Part shown: positions 21,880 through 32,330 of the stretch, piece by piece
How positions within the stretch are numbered: position 1 is the stretch's first letter
Layout: every line of letters begins with the position of its first letter
Assembly: GCF_032452875.1 (NCBI RefSeq)
Contig: NC_083877.1
Location: 44,193,724-44,257,723 of the forward strand
Direction of reading: 5' to 3'
DNA from: Bos javanicus
Taxonomy: Eukaryota; Chordata; Mammalia; Artiodactyla; Bovidae
DNA length: 64,000 bases
Notes under the pieces: generated by a model
Database searches by the model: none
What the model was told of the DNA's origin: nothing
Seen by the model: only the letters and a program-made list of their open reading frames with translations
Translations under genes and position numbers: made by a program

Positions 21880-22075
21880 TAATTTCAGTTTTAATGAAGT
21901 GTAATTGTCAAAGAAAATTATAAGATATTTAAAGTGTTCATCATGGTGATTGGATATACATATATACTGTAAGAGTATTCCTCCCAGTTAATTAACACAT
22001 TCATCAGCTCATATGTATTTGTGGATTTGGTGAGGTTTTTGCCTCTTTTTTTTAGTGAAAGCCTTTGGGTTCACA
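21880..22075 (-). mobile_element. L1 LINE 3' fragment
   Basis: Reversed L1 tail: ttttaatgaagtgtaattgt, a gttcatcatggtgattggat block and a ttaattaacacattcatca block. Confidence 0.6.
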
Positions 22076-22209
22076 AATGCAGTTTATCATTTGTTTAATG
22101 AACTTTCATGGGTCACTTACTTTTTGATGCAGAGAGGGCTAGATATTCTAGGAGCTCATAAACTACTGGGGAAACAGACAAATACTGATGAAATTACAAT
22201 ATAGTTAGT

Positions 22210-22345
22210 CAGTCTGTCCACAAGTCTTAACTGAATGTTTGCAGTGTGCCTTGTGTCCTTTGAGGGCCAAGGATACTTGGATGAACAAAACAAGCCAGTT
22301 CTTTGTTTTCTTGGAATTTACACTGTAGTGTCAGGAGAAACCCAG
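22210..22345 (-). mobile_element. L2-like remnant
   Basis: caagtcttaactgaatgttt, cagtgtgccttgtgtcc and cttggaatttacactgtagtg resemble a reversed old L2 end. Low identity. Confidence 0.4.
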
Positions 22346-22359
22346 GAAACATGTAAATC

Positions 22360-22465
22360 AGCGATTTTCAGATCTGGCTGCACATTAGAAATCACTGAGA
22401 GGTACTTTGAAAAAAAATACCTGTGGCCCAACCTCAACCCAGACTAATTAAATCAGAATCAGCCA
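22360..22465 (+). mobile_element. MER5A-type hAT element, partial
   Basis: cagcgattttcagatctggctgc, gaaatcactgagaggtac and ctaattaaatcagaatca follow the MER5A order (non-autonomous hAT-Charlie). The right half is missing. Confidence 0.6.
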
Positions 22466-22984
22466 GGATTGGACTCCACTGACAAAAACAAATTACAATA
22501 CAAGAAAATACCAGGCAGTGATAAGTGCTGAGGTGGATTAAAACAGAAATTGACTAAATGATAGAGATTGTGCGTATGATGGTGTAGTCATGGCGGTTTT
22601 ACTTTTGTTGGGTAATCCCTGAAGGCCTCTCTGAGATGACATTTGAATGAGACCTGTATTATGGTGAAGAGTAAGCCACGTAAGCAGCTTTGGGGAGAGA
22701 GTTCCCAAGCAGGGAGTACAGGTATCTTTCTGAAATAAGGGTGAGGTGGACTTCCAGCTGAAGTGTGGCCCTTTTCACACACACCTGTGCAAGAATCTAT
22801 AGAATCTCTTTCCTCTGCCGAAAGCAGCTTTCCAGCTGAACTAGGTGGACTACAAATGCAGAACACTTGGCTTCTCTGTTGAGCATATGTGGGTGAGATT
22901 GTATTTAGACCAAAGTGATTTAGTAGTCAGGAAGACTACTACTCATGTCCGGATGAGTGAAGATCAGTGTGTTTCAAGAATCAA
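22466..22984. other. Unassigned sequence
   Basis: Nothing recognised. The reverse frame 22588-22866 looks random. Confidence 0.4.
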
Positions 22985-23375
22985 GTCGAGAACTAGCATT
23001 TGCTGAGCGTTCTGTTTGAGCTTCTGTGTGCTGGAGACTTTATATATGTTACTGTTTTCCACTAGCTTTTTCTTTAAGTTGAAGTATAGTTGATTTACAA
23101 TCTTGTGTTAGTTTCTGGTGTATAGCAAAGTGGTTAAGATATACATATATATATTTCATATTCTTTTTCATTATGGTTTATTATAGTTCCCTGTGCTATA
23201 CAGTAGGACCTTGTTTATTTTTATACAGTAGCATAGATCTGTTAATCCCAAACTCCTAATTTATCCCTCCCCCGCCTCCTTTCCCCTTTGGTAACCATAA
23301 ATTTGTTTTCTATGTCTCCATTAGCTTTTAAAGTAATCCTATGAGATGAGAACAATATTTTTCAATCAGGATACT
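22985..23375 (-). mobile_element. MIR SINE split by L1
   Basis: catttgctgagcgttctgtt and ctggagactttatatatg to the left, cctatgagatgagaacaa to the right: a reversed MIR/L2-type core interrupted by the L1 at 23068-23322. Confidence 0.5.
23068..23322 (-). mobile_element. L1 LINE 3' end (artiodactyl type)
   Basis: gttgaagtatagttgattta, gttagtttctggtgtatagc, ccctgtgctatacagtagga, ctgttaatcccaaactccta: reversed L1 3' UTR of the type common in artiodactyls. Flanked by actagctttt / attagctttt, a probable target duplication. Confidence 0.85.
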
Positions 23376-23894
23376 TTTGGATGCTGGTGAAAGAATATCC
23401 TACCAAAACGGTGTGAACAATAGGACATTTATTGAGGACCTCCTGAAAGGAGGGTGACTCTGGTGTTAATTCTAGCTGGACAGTGTTCCTAGCAACCTTA
23501 AATCTTTCTCTCCTCCTATTCTGACATCCTGAGCAGGTTGGTTTGTCTTCTGAGGCCAGCTGTCTTCACTGTGCTGAGATGGCTCTCACTACAATTTCAG
23601 AGTTATAGGCTGATTTCAATTTCACTAGAGGCACAGTGAAGTGCCCGTATACCTCTTCTTAATGTTACAGAAAAGCTGCCCACGGCAGAATTCACCTTCA
23701 CAATTCACTGTGCCTTCCCTATTAGGAGCAAGGCCAACAGAACTGCTGAAATTGGCTCATTTGTTTTCTTATGAGGCCATGGCACAGCCCTGCCTTTCTG
23801 AAGAGCATGGTCACCAGACCCCAGACAAAAGATCTGACTCAGTTAACAAGGATGAAGGGTGAATGATTATCGAGTGGGCAGTCAACAGAGTCTG
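23376..23894. other. Unassigned, possibly ancient repeat
   Basis: Layout (ggacatttattgaggacct ... gagcatggtcaccagacccc) is suggestive of an old mammalian LTR or DNA element. No family can be named. Confidence 0.3.
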
Positions 23895-24000
23895 CCGCTA
23901 TATTAATTCCATCCTGTACATGAAGATATCAAGGCTCAAAAAGGTTAAAATTATCAAGATCACACAACTTTGAGTTGAACCGTGTTTCCATGCATTCTCT
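23895..24000 (-). mobile_element. MIR SINE fragment
   Basis: catgaagatatcaaggctca, aaaggttaaaattatcaaga and tcacacaactttgagttga are the reversed MIR core in order. Confidence 0.6.
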
Positions 24001-24061
24001 TTTCAGAAAAACAAACACATACACACGTATACACAAATGAAAAGCTTGTTTTTGTTGATAG

Positions 24062-24181
24062 TGATGATCTAGGTAGATTAGAGAAAGAGTCCTGAAAGAA
24101 AATACAAAATGGCTGCTGTGAGACTAAGCAAAAAATCGCCTTCGAAACAAATGATTCCAGAAGAAATTACAACAGGTCCTG
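24062..24181 (+). CDS. Candidate coding exon with start codon
   Basis: A possible acceptor (cttgtttttgttgatag, ending 24061) is followed by 47 nt. Then comes ATG at 24109 with A at -3 and G at +4, and 24 codons (MAAVRLSKKSPSKQ at the N-terminus, then MIPEEITTGP) to a strong donor G/gtaagc at 24181/24182, leaving phase 1. The exon holds two CpGs (aaatcgccttcgaaac) in a CpG-poor intron, which can be a sign of constraint. The peptide is basic at its start and has no signal peptide or membrane segment. One tiny upstream ATG (24064) stops after one codon. Neighbours: candidate 5' UTR exon at 11915-12096 and a phase-compatible exon at 30673-30713. I do not recognise the protein. A chance ATG plus donor remains possible. 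Confidence 0.4.
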
Positions 24182-25249
24182 GTAAGCATTAAGAATGGCA
24201 TTTAGTTTAGACAACCAGTCCTGCATTTCTGCATTGTAATTTTATATATATATATAATTAAATTGAGTGCTGCTGACTGGTCATTATAATGAATTTGATC
24301 TAAAGAAAATCCACCCTGGACCAAGAAATGACCAAGAGAGGCCAAGGGTTCTGTGTATGTTGTCTTTCAGACTTAAATGAAAACCGTGTTTTCTCTAGAG
24401 AGCCATGCATTTTGTTGATGATGGCGTGTGTAAGGGGAGAGAGAATAATCTCTGACATTTCTAATTATGAGTTATTTTGAAAGTGGGTTTTCACTTTCCA
24501 ACTCCAGAGTCAACATGCAGTTCGATTATTACTGCGTTTTCTTCATGGTTTCTTCACTTCCCACATGAGATTTCATTTCAGAGGCTGGGTTTGTAAGACG
24601 ACAACAGTGAAAAGAGAAATTGCAGTGGAGCTGCTATCACAGTGTTTTGACGGCTTGCCTGTAGGTGTTTTTCTGTTCGTTATCATTGTAACAGGTTAGT
24701 GTCAATGGTGGGAATATCTTCTCTGTAATAAATGATTGAGTGCTTCCTGCTCTTCTATTTGCATTTTTAAACAGGAAAGTAAATGTTGATTTCTAGGCTT
24801 TGCCAACAGAGCTGTGTTTAAGAAGGGTATTTATCCGATCTGCCCAGAGCCATATGAGAAAAATTGTGAAAAAATTTAAACACGAAAAATAAATTAACTG
24901 TCATTTTAGAGTCTTTGATGGAGAATTGAACTGATCTTTTGAGATTTTTTAAACTTCATGAATTGTGGTTGTGTTCAGAGACCATTACTGTATATAAGCA
25001 TTAATTTCACTAATAGTTTTATTATGATTTTTTCCTTTGGGGGCAGAAACTTGATTATCGAGCAGTCCCAAGACTTTCTTTTAATTAAGCTAACAAAAAT
25101 TTGAAAAATTGTGTAAAAAATTTGAGTAAAAAAATAAAAGTGAAAATTTCTAAGCAAAAAGAAAAAAAGATTTTTTATTATGTTTTAAAATAATCCCAAA
25201 ATACCATAGTGTAGAAAATAATATTCTAAGGCTTAATTCACAGGAGATC
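24182..25249. other. Unassigned, presumed intron
   Basis: No repeat recognised, apart from a short TA run near 24241-24258 and A/T-rich sequence at 25080-25190. The stretch 24480-24780 has a balanced, non-repetitive composition and could be a conserved non-coding element, but I have no way to test that here. Confidence 0.35.
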
Positions 25250-25475
25250 ATAATAGTTAAAGAATATTGGTTTGGAATCAGAATATCTTGGACAAGTTCC
25301 TTATACTATTTGTGCCTCTGTTTCCTTATCTATAAACTGGGATAAAATGACAATACCTACTTTACAAAATTGTCAGGAGAAGATTACATAGTGGGTAAAA
25401 CATTTATTTAACATAGTGCCTGACAAATAGTAATTAACTATTCAGAATTGTAGCTATTATTATTGTTATTTTTAT
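25250..25475 (+). mobile_element. MIR SINE
   Basis: ttggacaagttccttatact, tgcctctgtttccttatcta, taaactgggataaaatgaca, acatagtgcctgacaaatag: forward MIR core and 3' part. Confidence 0.7.
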
Positions 25476-25739
25476 TACTGTTACCACAGTAATAAAACTA
25501 TTATTTTATTACTATTGTTACCACAAAGATGGAGGCGAGTATCTTTTATTCTAGCTTTGGGGTTCTTGACAGGTTTTAGCAGAAACAATTATGATCCAGT
25601 AAGAGCCACAGGTGCAAGGAAGCCTTCTTCCCTGGCATAGTCAGATGTTAGTGTTTTGACTTTAAGTGATAGTCTCAAGCTTGCGTTATTTGTTCACCAA
25701 TGCATGTGCTTACTCATAAATATTTCCAGTTTTCCTTCC

Positions 25740-26085
25740 CAATTTATGACAGACACACATCTCTGTCTACTTTAGTTCGACGTAGCCATGTGTCTTGCAC
25801 TGGCCAGTGAAACGTGAGCAGAAGTGATGTTTGTCACCTCTAGGAAAAAGCTTAGAAGAGCCAGGATGTGAGTACATTCCTTGGCAATTGACAGTGGTAG
25901 AAGCACAAAAACAGTGGCTGAGCCCTTCAGCCTGGTTCTTAGAATAAAGGCAACAGAAATGGTCTCTCCACTGACCTACCATGGACGTGTAGAGAGAGGA
26001 GAAATGAGTTTTTCTTTCTTAAAGGATTTGGGGGTTGTTAGTTATGACAGTTTAACCTAACCTATCCTAACCAGTACAGTCTGGT
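25740..26085 (+). mobile_element. Old LTR-like repeat (MaLR-like end)
   Basis: gtgaaacgtgagcagaagtg and the end ggatttgggggttgttagtt ... cctaacctatcctaacca match the order of an ancient mammalian LTR whose 3' end reads GGGGTTGTTTGTTACAGCAG. Family uncertain. Confidence 0.45.
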
Positions 26086-26174
26086 TATCCCTTCAAAATC
26101 TAGAGAAAAAAATATTATTGGTAACAGTACATAAAATATGTAGCACTTTGGAGAAATTAATTTTTAATAACTAT

Positions 26175-26193
26175 TGTGTGTGTGTGTGTGTGT
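26175..26193. repeat. (TG)n microsatellite
   Basis: About nine and a half TG units, then tatgg. A potential length polymorphism. Confidence 0.85.
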
Positions 26194-26199
26194 ATGGTA

Positions 26200-28439
26200 A
26201 ATTATACCATAAGTAAGCCTTAGGATACTTCACATTTTAATTTAAATAGATATATATAAAATTTATTTAAATCTCTCTTAAAATAGGGTTTATTTCCATT
26301 TCAAACAGAGGAAAATCAGTATACCAACATCTTGCCAACATCTGTTTTTCTTTGAAGAGAGTCACCTGTGATGCCCAAGTCAGGACTGTGAGTTCTAGAC
26401 CCAATGTGATCACTGGGTCATGGTTCCTCTGACTTAAAGTTCATCCAGAATGGTGCTTTGTGACACAGAGGATCTTCTGAGAGAAGATAAGGGACTAAAC
26501 CATGCCTGTGGCCTTTGTCTCCAGTAGGAAAATAGTCTTCCCTAAGCTCTATTGCAATGTTCAGTTATAAACAATGGTGCTGAGTACATAGAGGGTCTTA
26601 AATAACATGTATTGATAAATGGAAGTAGTCTACAGTTCTTCCAAATGTTGGACTCTCTCATATTCGCTTTTTAAAAATGAACCTTTATTTTAGACCTTGG
26701 TTTAGAAACGTTTCAGTACTAAGACTTACATTTACCCTAGAATCAAGTTACATTGTTATGATTAGACACTGTTAAGGAAAAGAAAATTCATTATAATAAA
26801 AAAAGACATTTATTCTTTTAAAGCATTTTACATGTACACACAGATGTAAGCTATTTTATTTGATATTTTTTACTACTGATTTTTTCATCTGATTATTACA
26901 TTTGGATCTCTAAAACTGCATTATGAAATACCTTAATTATTTAAATTAGGAACAGATTCATTATCTCCAGTGTACAAACTCAAATTAATTTCATTATTAA
27001 CCCGAATTTTAAATTGATTAATCTTGCAGTGTTTAAGGAACCAAGAGGGATTTCTTTTCATCCTTAAAGAAAAGGACATATTGATTTGATGACTCTCTCT
27101 CTATCACACCAGTTGTGCTACAAAGAGCAAGAAATTTGTAAGAAACTTCGGATAGATTTTATAAACCAGCCAGAAACCTGTTTGTCTGGGGCTTCTAGAG
27201 GAACAATCTGTGAGTCATTTTAAAAAACAAACACACTCATAATCACAGCGCATGTTGTTACCATGGTTATCAGGCCTGTGGAGTTGGGTTGCTTATGTTC
27301 CTGTAAAGGGAAGAGGGGGAGAGAAACTGAGAATTCAGAGCTTTGATTATCAGCTTCAATTTGACTATTGCAAGAGAGAGTTTAAGGGTTTCTTGAGAAC
27401 ATGCTGGCTCAGTCATCCTGAGAGGGAAATGAAGAAACTCTGGAATCCTCCCTTTGTTATTGAATATAAGTTAATCATACTAGTGTTAGGTGTTATGATT
27501 CACAGGGGAGAAAAGGACCATTTGGCATACTCTTGGGAAGATGGGGGAAATAGGTCCCTTATCTGCTATATAATTACATGTAAGTCTCTAAGGTCTACCA
27601 GGGAAGTGTCTGGTGTGCAGATGTACAGGGCTTTAATGAGCCTCTAAAAGGTGCCAAATGCCACTGGCATAATATTATTACAGATTTAAAGGATCCTTAG
27701 TGCATTATTCTGATACAGTTAGGGTGACACAAATGCAGGGAGTTTGTATATGATTTTTCCCTGGCATATGGTGTAATAACTATTTCTCAAAACTGTAGAT
27801 TTCATTTCTCTTTTCATATATAGGAAGAAGGCACGTGTTATCCAAACTTCATTCTAGGCTGTCTTAATTTTTTTTAAGATTAGTAAACAATGCTTAAACT
27901 TTTTTTCGGATGATGAAAGGAATTCACTGAAAATTCCGAAAATACTTAAAGTGTAAAAAATAACCTAAGACTGACCCTTTCCATTAATCAAGTTGTTGGT
28001 TGAACTACATGTGACAGAGACCTGATTTCACAGTGACTGACAAAAGTTAGAAGTTATTTGTCTTTCACGTAACAGTCCACAAGTGTGTGGTCAAGGGCTG
28101 GTAAGGTAACTCTCCTTGACAAGGTCTCCCAGGGACCCAGGCTCCTTCTGTCATACTGTTACATCATTCCTACCATGTTTTCCTTGCTTTGTGGTCCAAC
28201 GTGGCTTCTTGCCATAAAAACCTCACTGTAACCAGTAGGAAGGAAGGAAGTTGGAAAGGGGAGGGCAAGACCCAGAAGTTGCATGGATCACTTTTGCAGC
28301 CTTCCCCTTGAACTTTGTCACGTGACCACATACCTAGCCACAAGGGAAGGTGGGAAAAGCACTTACTGTTGTCTTAAATGTGTCTAGCTTAGATTGGAGG
28401 AAAGCAGATATTGAATCATATCTAGCAACTTCTAATATT
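26200..28439. other. Unassigned, mostly single-copy looking
   Basis: 26570-26625 resembles a forward L2/MIR terminus (gagtacatagagggtctta ... tattgataaatgg). 28010-28400 has the layout of an ancient mammalian repeat (cagggacccaggctccttct ... tcacgtgaccacatac), family unnamed. The 131-codon open frame 27252-27647 was not recognised and has no splice or initiation support. Confidence 0.35.
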
Positions 28440-29210
28440 TACATTTTCTGGGCATAAAGGAGGACAATACACTGTTAACATTTTGATGTGATCCTTCCAA
28501 TCTTTTTCTAGAAAAATATGTATCAGAAAGATATTATGTATAATATTTACTAGGAAATATTATATATGTTATACTAGGAGACTATTATATATGAAAAATA
28601 TTAAAGAAAATATTAGAAAATGTATATATAATATAAATATTAGAAAATTAACTGAGTTCATACTATATATATAATTTTGTATTCTTTTCACATAAGTTTG
28701 TTTCGTGTGTATTTTCCTCAGCATTTAAATCTTTTGTATTTATCCTTTCCAAGTTCCATTGTGTGTAGTTTTTTTGTTTTACTTAATAGCTTGTATTATT
28801 AATATTTAGGCTACTTCTAACACCTTGGTAATAATTGTGTATATTTAGCATTTGGGGGATCACATTAAGGAGTGACCTCACTAAGACAATGGCTGAGAAC
28901 ATATTTGAGATCTTGATATAGTGCCCAACTACTTTCCAGAGAGATTGTGCCAGTTTATGCTCCCCCAGTAGTTTGTAGGTTTCCCTTGTGGCTAGCTGGT
29001 AAAGAATCTGGCACAATGGGCCCTTGTGGCTCAACTGGTAAAGAATCTGCCTGCAATGCGGGAAGGTCCCCTGGAGGGGGAAAGGCTACCCACGCCAGTA
29101 TTCTGGCCTAGAGAATTCCATGGACTGTATAGTCCATGGGGTCACAAAGAGTCGGACTCGACTGAGTGACTTTCACTTCACAATAGCTTATGAGAGTGCT
29201 ACACGAAGAA
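28440..29210 (-). mobile_element. Old L1 remnant, interrupted
   Basis: gcccaactactttccagaga, gattgtgccagtttatgctc and the following cttatgagagtgct are the reversed L1 ORF2 3' portion (CACTCTCATA ... GTAAACTGGTACAA). A/T-rich at 28530-28680. Split by Bov-tA sequence at 28981-29182. Confidence 0.5.
28981..29182 (+). mobile_element. Bov-tA SINE with duplicated head
   Basis: A complete Bov-tA (29020-29182) with the ggactgtatagtccatgggg block and cttcacttcaca tail. It is preceded by a second, isolated 5' head at 28981-29012 (ttcccttgtggctagctggt, aaagaatctgg). The head piece stops where the full copy starts. It may be a partial dimer or two insertions at almost the same site. Confidence 0.82.
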
Positions 29211-29761
29211 CTCCCTTCAAGGCTAATTTTGCAAGTCCCACTAATCATTGTTGTCCCTAGGGTTTATTCTCTGGAAATAGGTTGTTTTTTGCCCTTGGCT
29301 TGTTTTTGTTTCCTTTGGTGTCATTAATCATGAAATAATAGTTTTCTAATAACATTGGCTCATTTAAAAACATATGGTCCCTTATAGTCATCTGGGAACA
29401 TGAGCACTTGAGCTGAGATTTTAGCACACATGTCAGTCTCAAACAGTGGGCAATCTGTAGAGACACTGATGTTCATTTGGTCTTAGGACCCAATGTGAAA
29501 GTGATTTCCACCCTCAGTCATAATACTCTAGATGCCAAATACCTCTTAATTCTGAGACATAACAAAATAGGAATGATAGAGCATTCCTTAAGGCTTAGGT
29601 AGTTCCCTTTGAGCTGACTGCTTGATATCTTTTCAGAAGTAAAGAAGCTCCCCTACATGGGAACTTTGTCTGATATGAACCACACTCGCACTTGGCAAAA
29701 TTAGGCCAATGCTGCTGAACATCTTCAAAGGTCATTAGTGGCTAGGGGTATAGGTATTTCT
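29211..29761. other. Unassigned sequence
   Basis: No repeat or exon recognised. Confidence 0.4.
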
Positions 29762-30149
29762 ACCTCTTTATTTATTATTATTTTGGCTGTGCTGGGTCTT
29801 CATTGCTGTGCATGGGCTTTCTCTAGTTGCCCTGAGTGGGCTTCTCACCACGGTGGCTTCTCTTGATGCGGAGCACAGGCTCTAGGCATGCGGGCTCAGT
29901 AGTGTGGTTCCGGGTCTCCAGAGCACAGGCTCAATAGTTGTGGCTCATAGGCTTAATTGCTATGCAGCATGTGGGATCTTCCTGGACCAGGGATCATACT
30001 GGCGTTCCCTGTGTTAGAAGGCAAATTCTTTTTTTTTTTTTTTTTCCTTCTTTGAGTATTTATTCCCTTTAACAGTATTAACCATGTCACAGTTATGAAT
30101 GTAATTTAAATATGGCAAATTCTTAATCACTGGACCACTAGGGAAGTCC
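29762..30149 (-). mobile_element. CHR-2-type SINE, interrupted
   Basis: attattttggctgtgctggg, tgctgtgcatgggctttctc, aggctctaggcatgcgggct, catgtgggatcttcctggac and, after an insertion, aatcactggaccactaggga: a long reversed CHR-2 copy. The insertion at 30031-30113 separates the tRNA-like head from the body. Confidence 0.85.
30031..30113 (-). pseudogene. Poly(A)-tailed mRNA 3'-end retrocopy
   Basis: Read in reverse: about 65 bp of unique sequence, AATAAA (30059-30064 on the + strand as tttatt), 13 bp more, then a poly(A) of 17 (T run 30029-30045). Identical 11-bp duplications GGCAAATTCTT lie at 30020-30030 and 30114-30124. This is the signature of an L1-mediated insertion of a severely 5'-truncated polyadenylated transcript into the CHR SINE. 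The parent mRNA was not recognised. A short LINE tail is the alternative, but I do not recognise it as L1, and BovB lacks poly(A). Confidence 0.75.
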
Positions 30150-30672
30150 GTGTTTCTACTTCCAGATAGCCTTTTGCTTTGGATGCTAAAGACGTTTTTT
30201 AACCATAAACTTATTCAGTCTACCCTCTTACAGGGCTAGATGCACACAAATGGAGCCCCACCTCTGTCCCTAATACCTGACAAAAGAGCATATCTAAACT
30301 TTGGTCCTGCTGGGAGCTAATCCAGTTAGGTCAGGAGCAAAGTTTGTTTCATCTCACCTGTATACAGCCTCTCACCAAGAACTCTGCTTTCCCTAGGTTC
30401 TCCAGGCTGACTTTCGTGTTTTCTTGTAGGCTGGGGATGTTCACAAAGAAAGGGACTCATATTTTCACAAATCTGTTTCTTCAAAGAAAAGGAGTTAACA
30501 AAATGTTTCTTGGCTCAGAAATGTAAACCTGTGAACCCCCCTACCCTTCATTACTATTTAGCCATCACCACCAAACCCTATTTACAGAAACATTTATTTG
30601 CTTGTTCAGCTTTAATGTATCATGTTGTCTCTCCTGTTTTTAATAAAACTTTCCTCTATGTTTTCTCAACAG
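30150..30672. other. Unassigned, presumed intron
   Basis: No repeat recognised. It ends in a pyrimidine-rich tract that serves the candidate acceptor at 30672. Confidence 0.4.
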
Positions 30673-30713
30673 CCAGATCTGCCAGTGAGCCTCAGGCTTT
30701 GGGAATTGAAGAG
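30673..30713 (+). CDS. Candidate 41-nt internal coding exon
   Basis: A strong acceptor (cctctatgttttctcaacag, ending 30672) and donor (GAG/gtaaga at 30713/30714) enclose 41 nt. The open frame needs two bases to complete an incoming codon and then reads RSASEPQALGIEE, leaving phase 0. That incoming phase is exactly what the donor at 24181 supplies (the joined codon would be GCC). The other two frames: one carries no stop in so short an exon, so frame evidence is weak by itself. No domain is visible. No following exon was found up to 64000, so if this is real the gene continues beyond the window or its later exons were missed. Confidence 0.45.
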
Positions 30714-31269
30714 GTAAGAATTCTGAAATATTTTCTTCTAGGATCTTAAATCTAACAAGAACTTTAAAAGGAAAAAAACATCTTAAGTAAGCCTATAGGT
30801 GAAAGCATTTAACATGAAATGTTGATCAAGAAGAAACATTTATAGTCTTTAGCAATGTTGATTGTTGAAGGGGATTTAAAAGGGAAAGAAAAGACTCTCC
30901 TTAATGGTTATTAAAGATCAGATTTCTCACCAGAACTCCCCCTGCCCTCCTCCCCACTTTGCCCAAACCTGAATTTGGAGACCCTTTGAGATGACTGCCT
31001 TAACAAAATGTATCCCTATGGCACCAACATGATTAACTGGTGTCACCCATTGAGGATAATGAAAGACAGATGTCAGAGTAAATTAGACTGGAGAAGGGTA
31101 GGGAAAACCCTGTTCTTAACTGGTTTTGATGTTATAAGGGCTTTTCCAGCAGCAACAACAGTAACAATAAAAGGTCTGTTTAATACTGGTGGGGTTTCTT
31201 CTTGAAGAAACTGACTTGGCTTTTGAAGCTGACGAAAGTCATGTGAATCTAGCTATAGACTTGAAAAGA
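30714..31269. other. Unassigned sequence
   Basis: No repeat or exon recognised. Confidence 0.4.
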
Positions 31270-31455
31270 GTGAAAGTTACTCGGTTGTGTCCGTCTCTTT
31301 GCAACACCATGGATACATCCATGGAATTCTCGAGGCCAGAGTACTGGAGTGGGTAGCCTTTCCTTTCTCCAGGGGATCTTCCCAACCCAGAGACTGAACC
31401 CAGGTCTTCCGCTTGGCAGGCAGATTCTTTACCAGCTGAGCCACAAGGGAAGCCC
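31270..31455 (-). mobile_element. Bov-tA SINE
   Basis: gtgaaagttactcggttgtg at the 3' side, aattctcgaggccagagtac in the body, and a tRNA head ending ccagctgagccacaagggaa. Part of the body between the tail and aattctc is deleted. Confidence 0.88.
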
Positions 31456-31539
31456 TAAGGTCACCATATTGCTGAGGCAGGTGATAATGTATTCGCCCTC
31501 TCCAACCAAGACATAGTTCCACCTTTCGTCCTGATGTGG

Positions 31540-31800
31540 ACTTTCCCCCCTATTTTAAAATTTAACTTCCTTATGATAAATTTCAAGCATATACCCAAAT
31601 AGAGAGGATAGCATATGAACCTCCATATCCCTGTCACTCAGTTTTCATAGTTATTGACTCATGACCAGTATTGTTTCTTTGTACCCCTACCTACTTCTCT
31701 TCTTTCCCCATTGGGTCATATGGCAATGGCTTAAATATGGCTGTTGGATTTTTGATTGTTTATTTACATAACTATTACTGGCTACAGCAAAATGCAAATA
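31540..31800 (-). mobile_element. Old LINE-like remnant
   Basis: gataaatttcaagcatatac, aatagagaggatagcatatg, gaacctccatatccctgtca follow an ancient mammalian repeat read in reverse, probably L1M type. Low confidence. Confidence 0.4.
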
Positions 31801-32165
31801 AAAAATAAAACCTACTTTTAACCTTAGTTTACTGAAGGTGGCCATTCATCCATTTACTCATTCAGCCAATATTTAGTATTTACTAGTGTCAGAATCTTCT
31901 TAGGAGAAGAAGTAGAGAGAAGCCTCATGCAAGGGAGACCAGTATATATCTTGGGTTGGGAATGATGGGCTGGATATGTAAGAATTGCTAAATAGAGATG
32001 AAGGAACGGAGGACATCTAGAAAAACTGCCAGGTTTCTCTTTTGGAAGATTCAGTGGTGGTGATAACTGGGCTACAGATACAGGAAGAGAGGAACAGATT
32101 CAAATCTGTGGAGTGGCCACATCCAGATGGGTGTGTCCAGTAGACTGCTTGTGGACGGTACAGAA
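31801..32165. other. Unassigned sequence
   Basis: 31840-31900 has a reversed L2/MIR-like end (catttactcattcagccaat). The rest is not recognised. Confidence 0.35.
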
Positions 32166-32330
32166 CAGTGGTTCTCAGTCCTGGGTGCACATCGGAATCT
32201 TCAGGGATGTGTTTGAAAGTACTGACCAGTTGAATCAGAATCCCTCGGGGTAGAGGTCTGAATATCTGCAGTTTTTAAGAGCTCCCGGGTGATTATAATG
32301 TATAGTCAGGATTGAGAATTTCTGGTCTAG
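32166..32330 (+). mobile_element. MER5A hAT element
   Basis: Starts cagtggttctcagtcctggg, continues catcggaatcttcagggatg, ttgaatcagaatccctcggg, and ends gattgagaatttctggt, matching MER5A with its CAGTGGTTCTCA terminal repeat. Non-autonomous, inactive. Confidence 0.75.

Noticed and set aside
27252..27647. 131-codon forward frame
   Set aside because: Not recognised, no splice sites at its ends, and composition is like the flanks.
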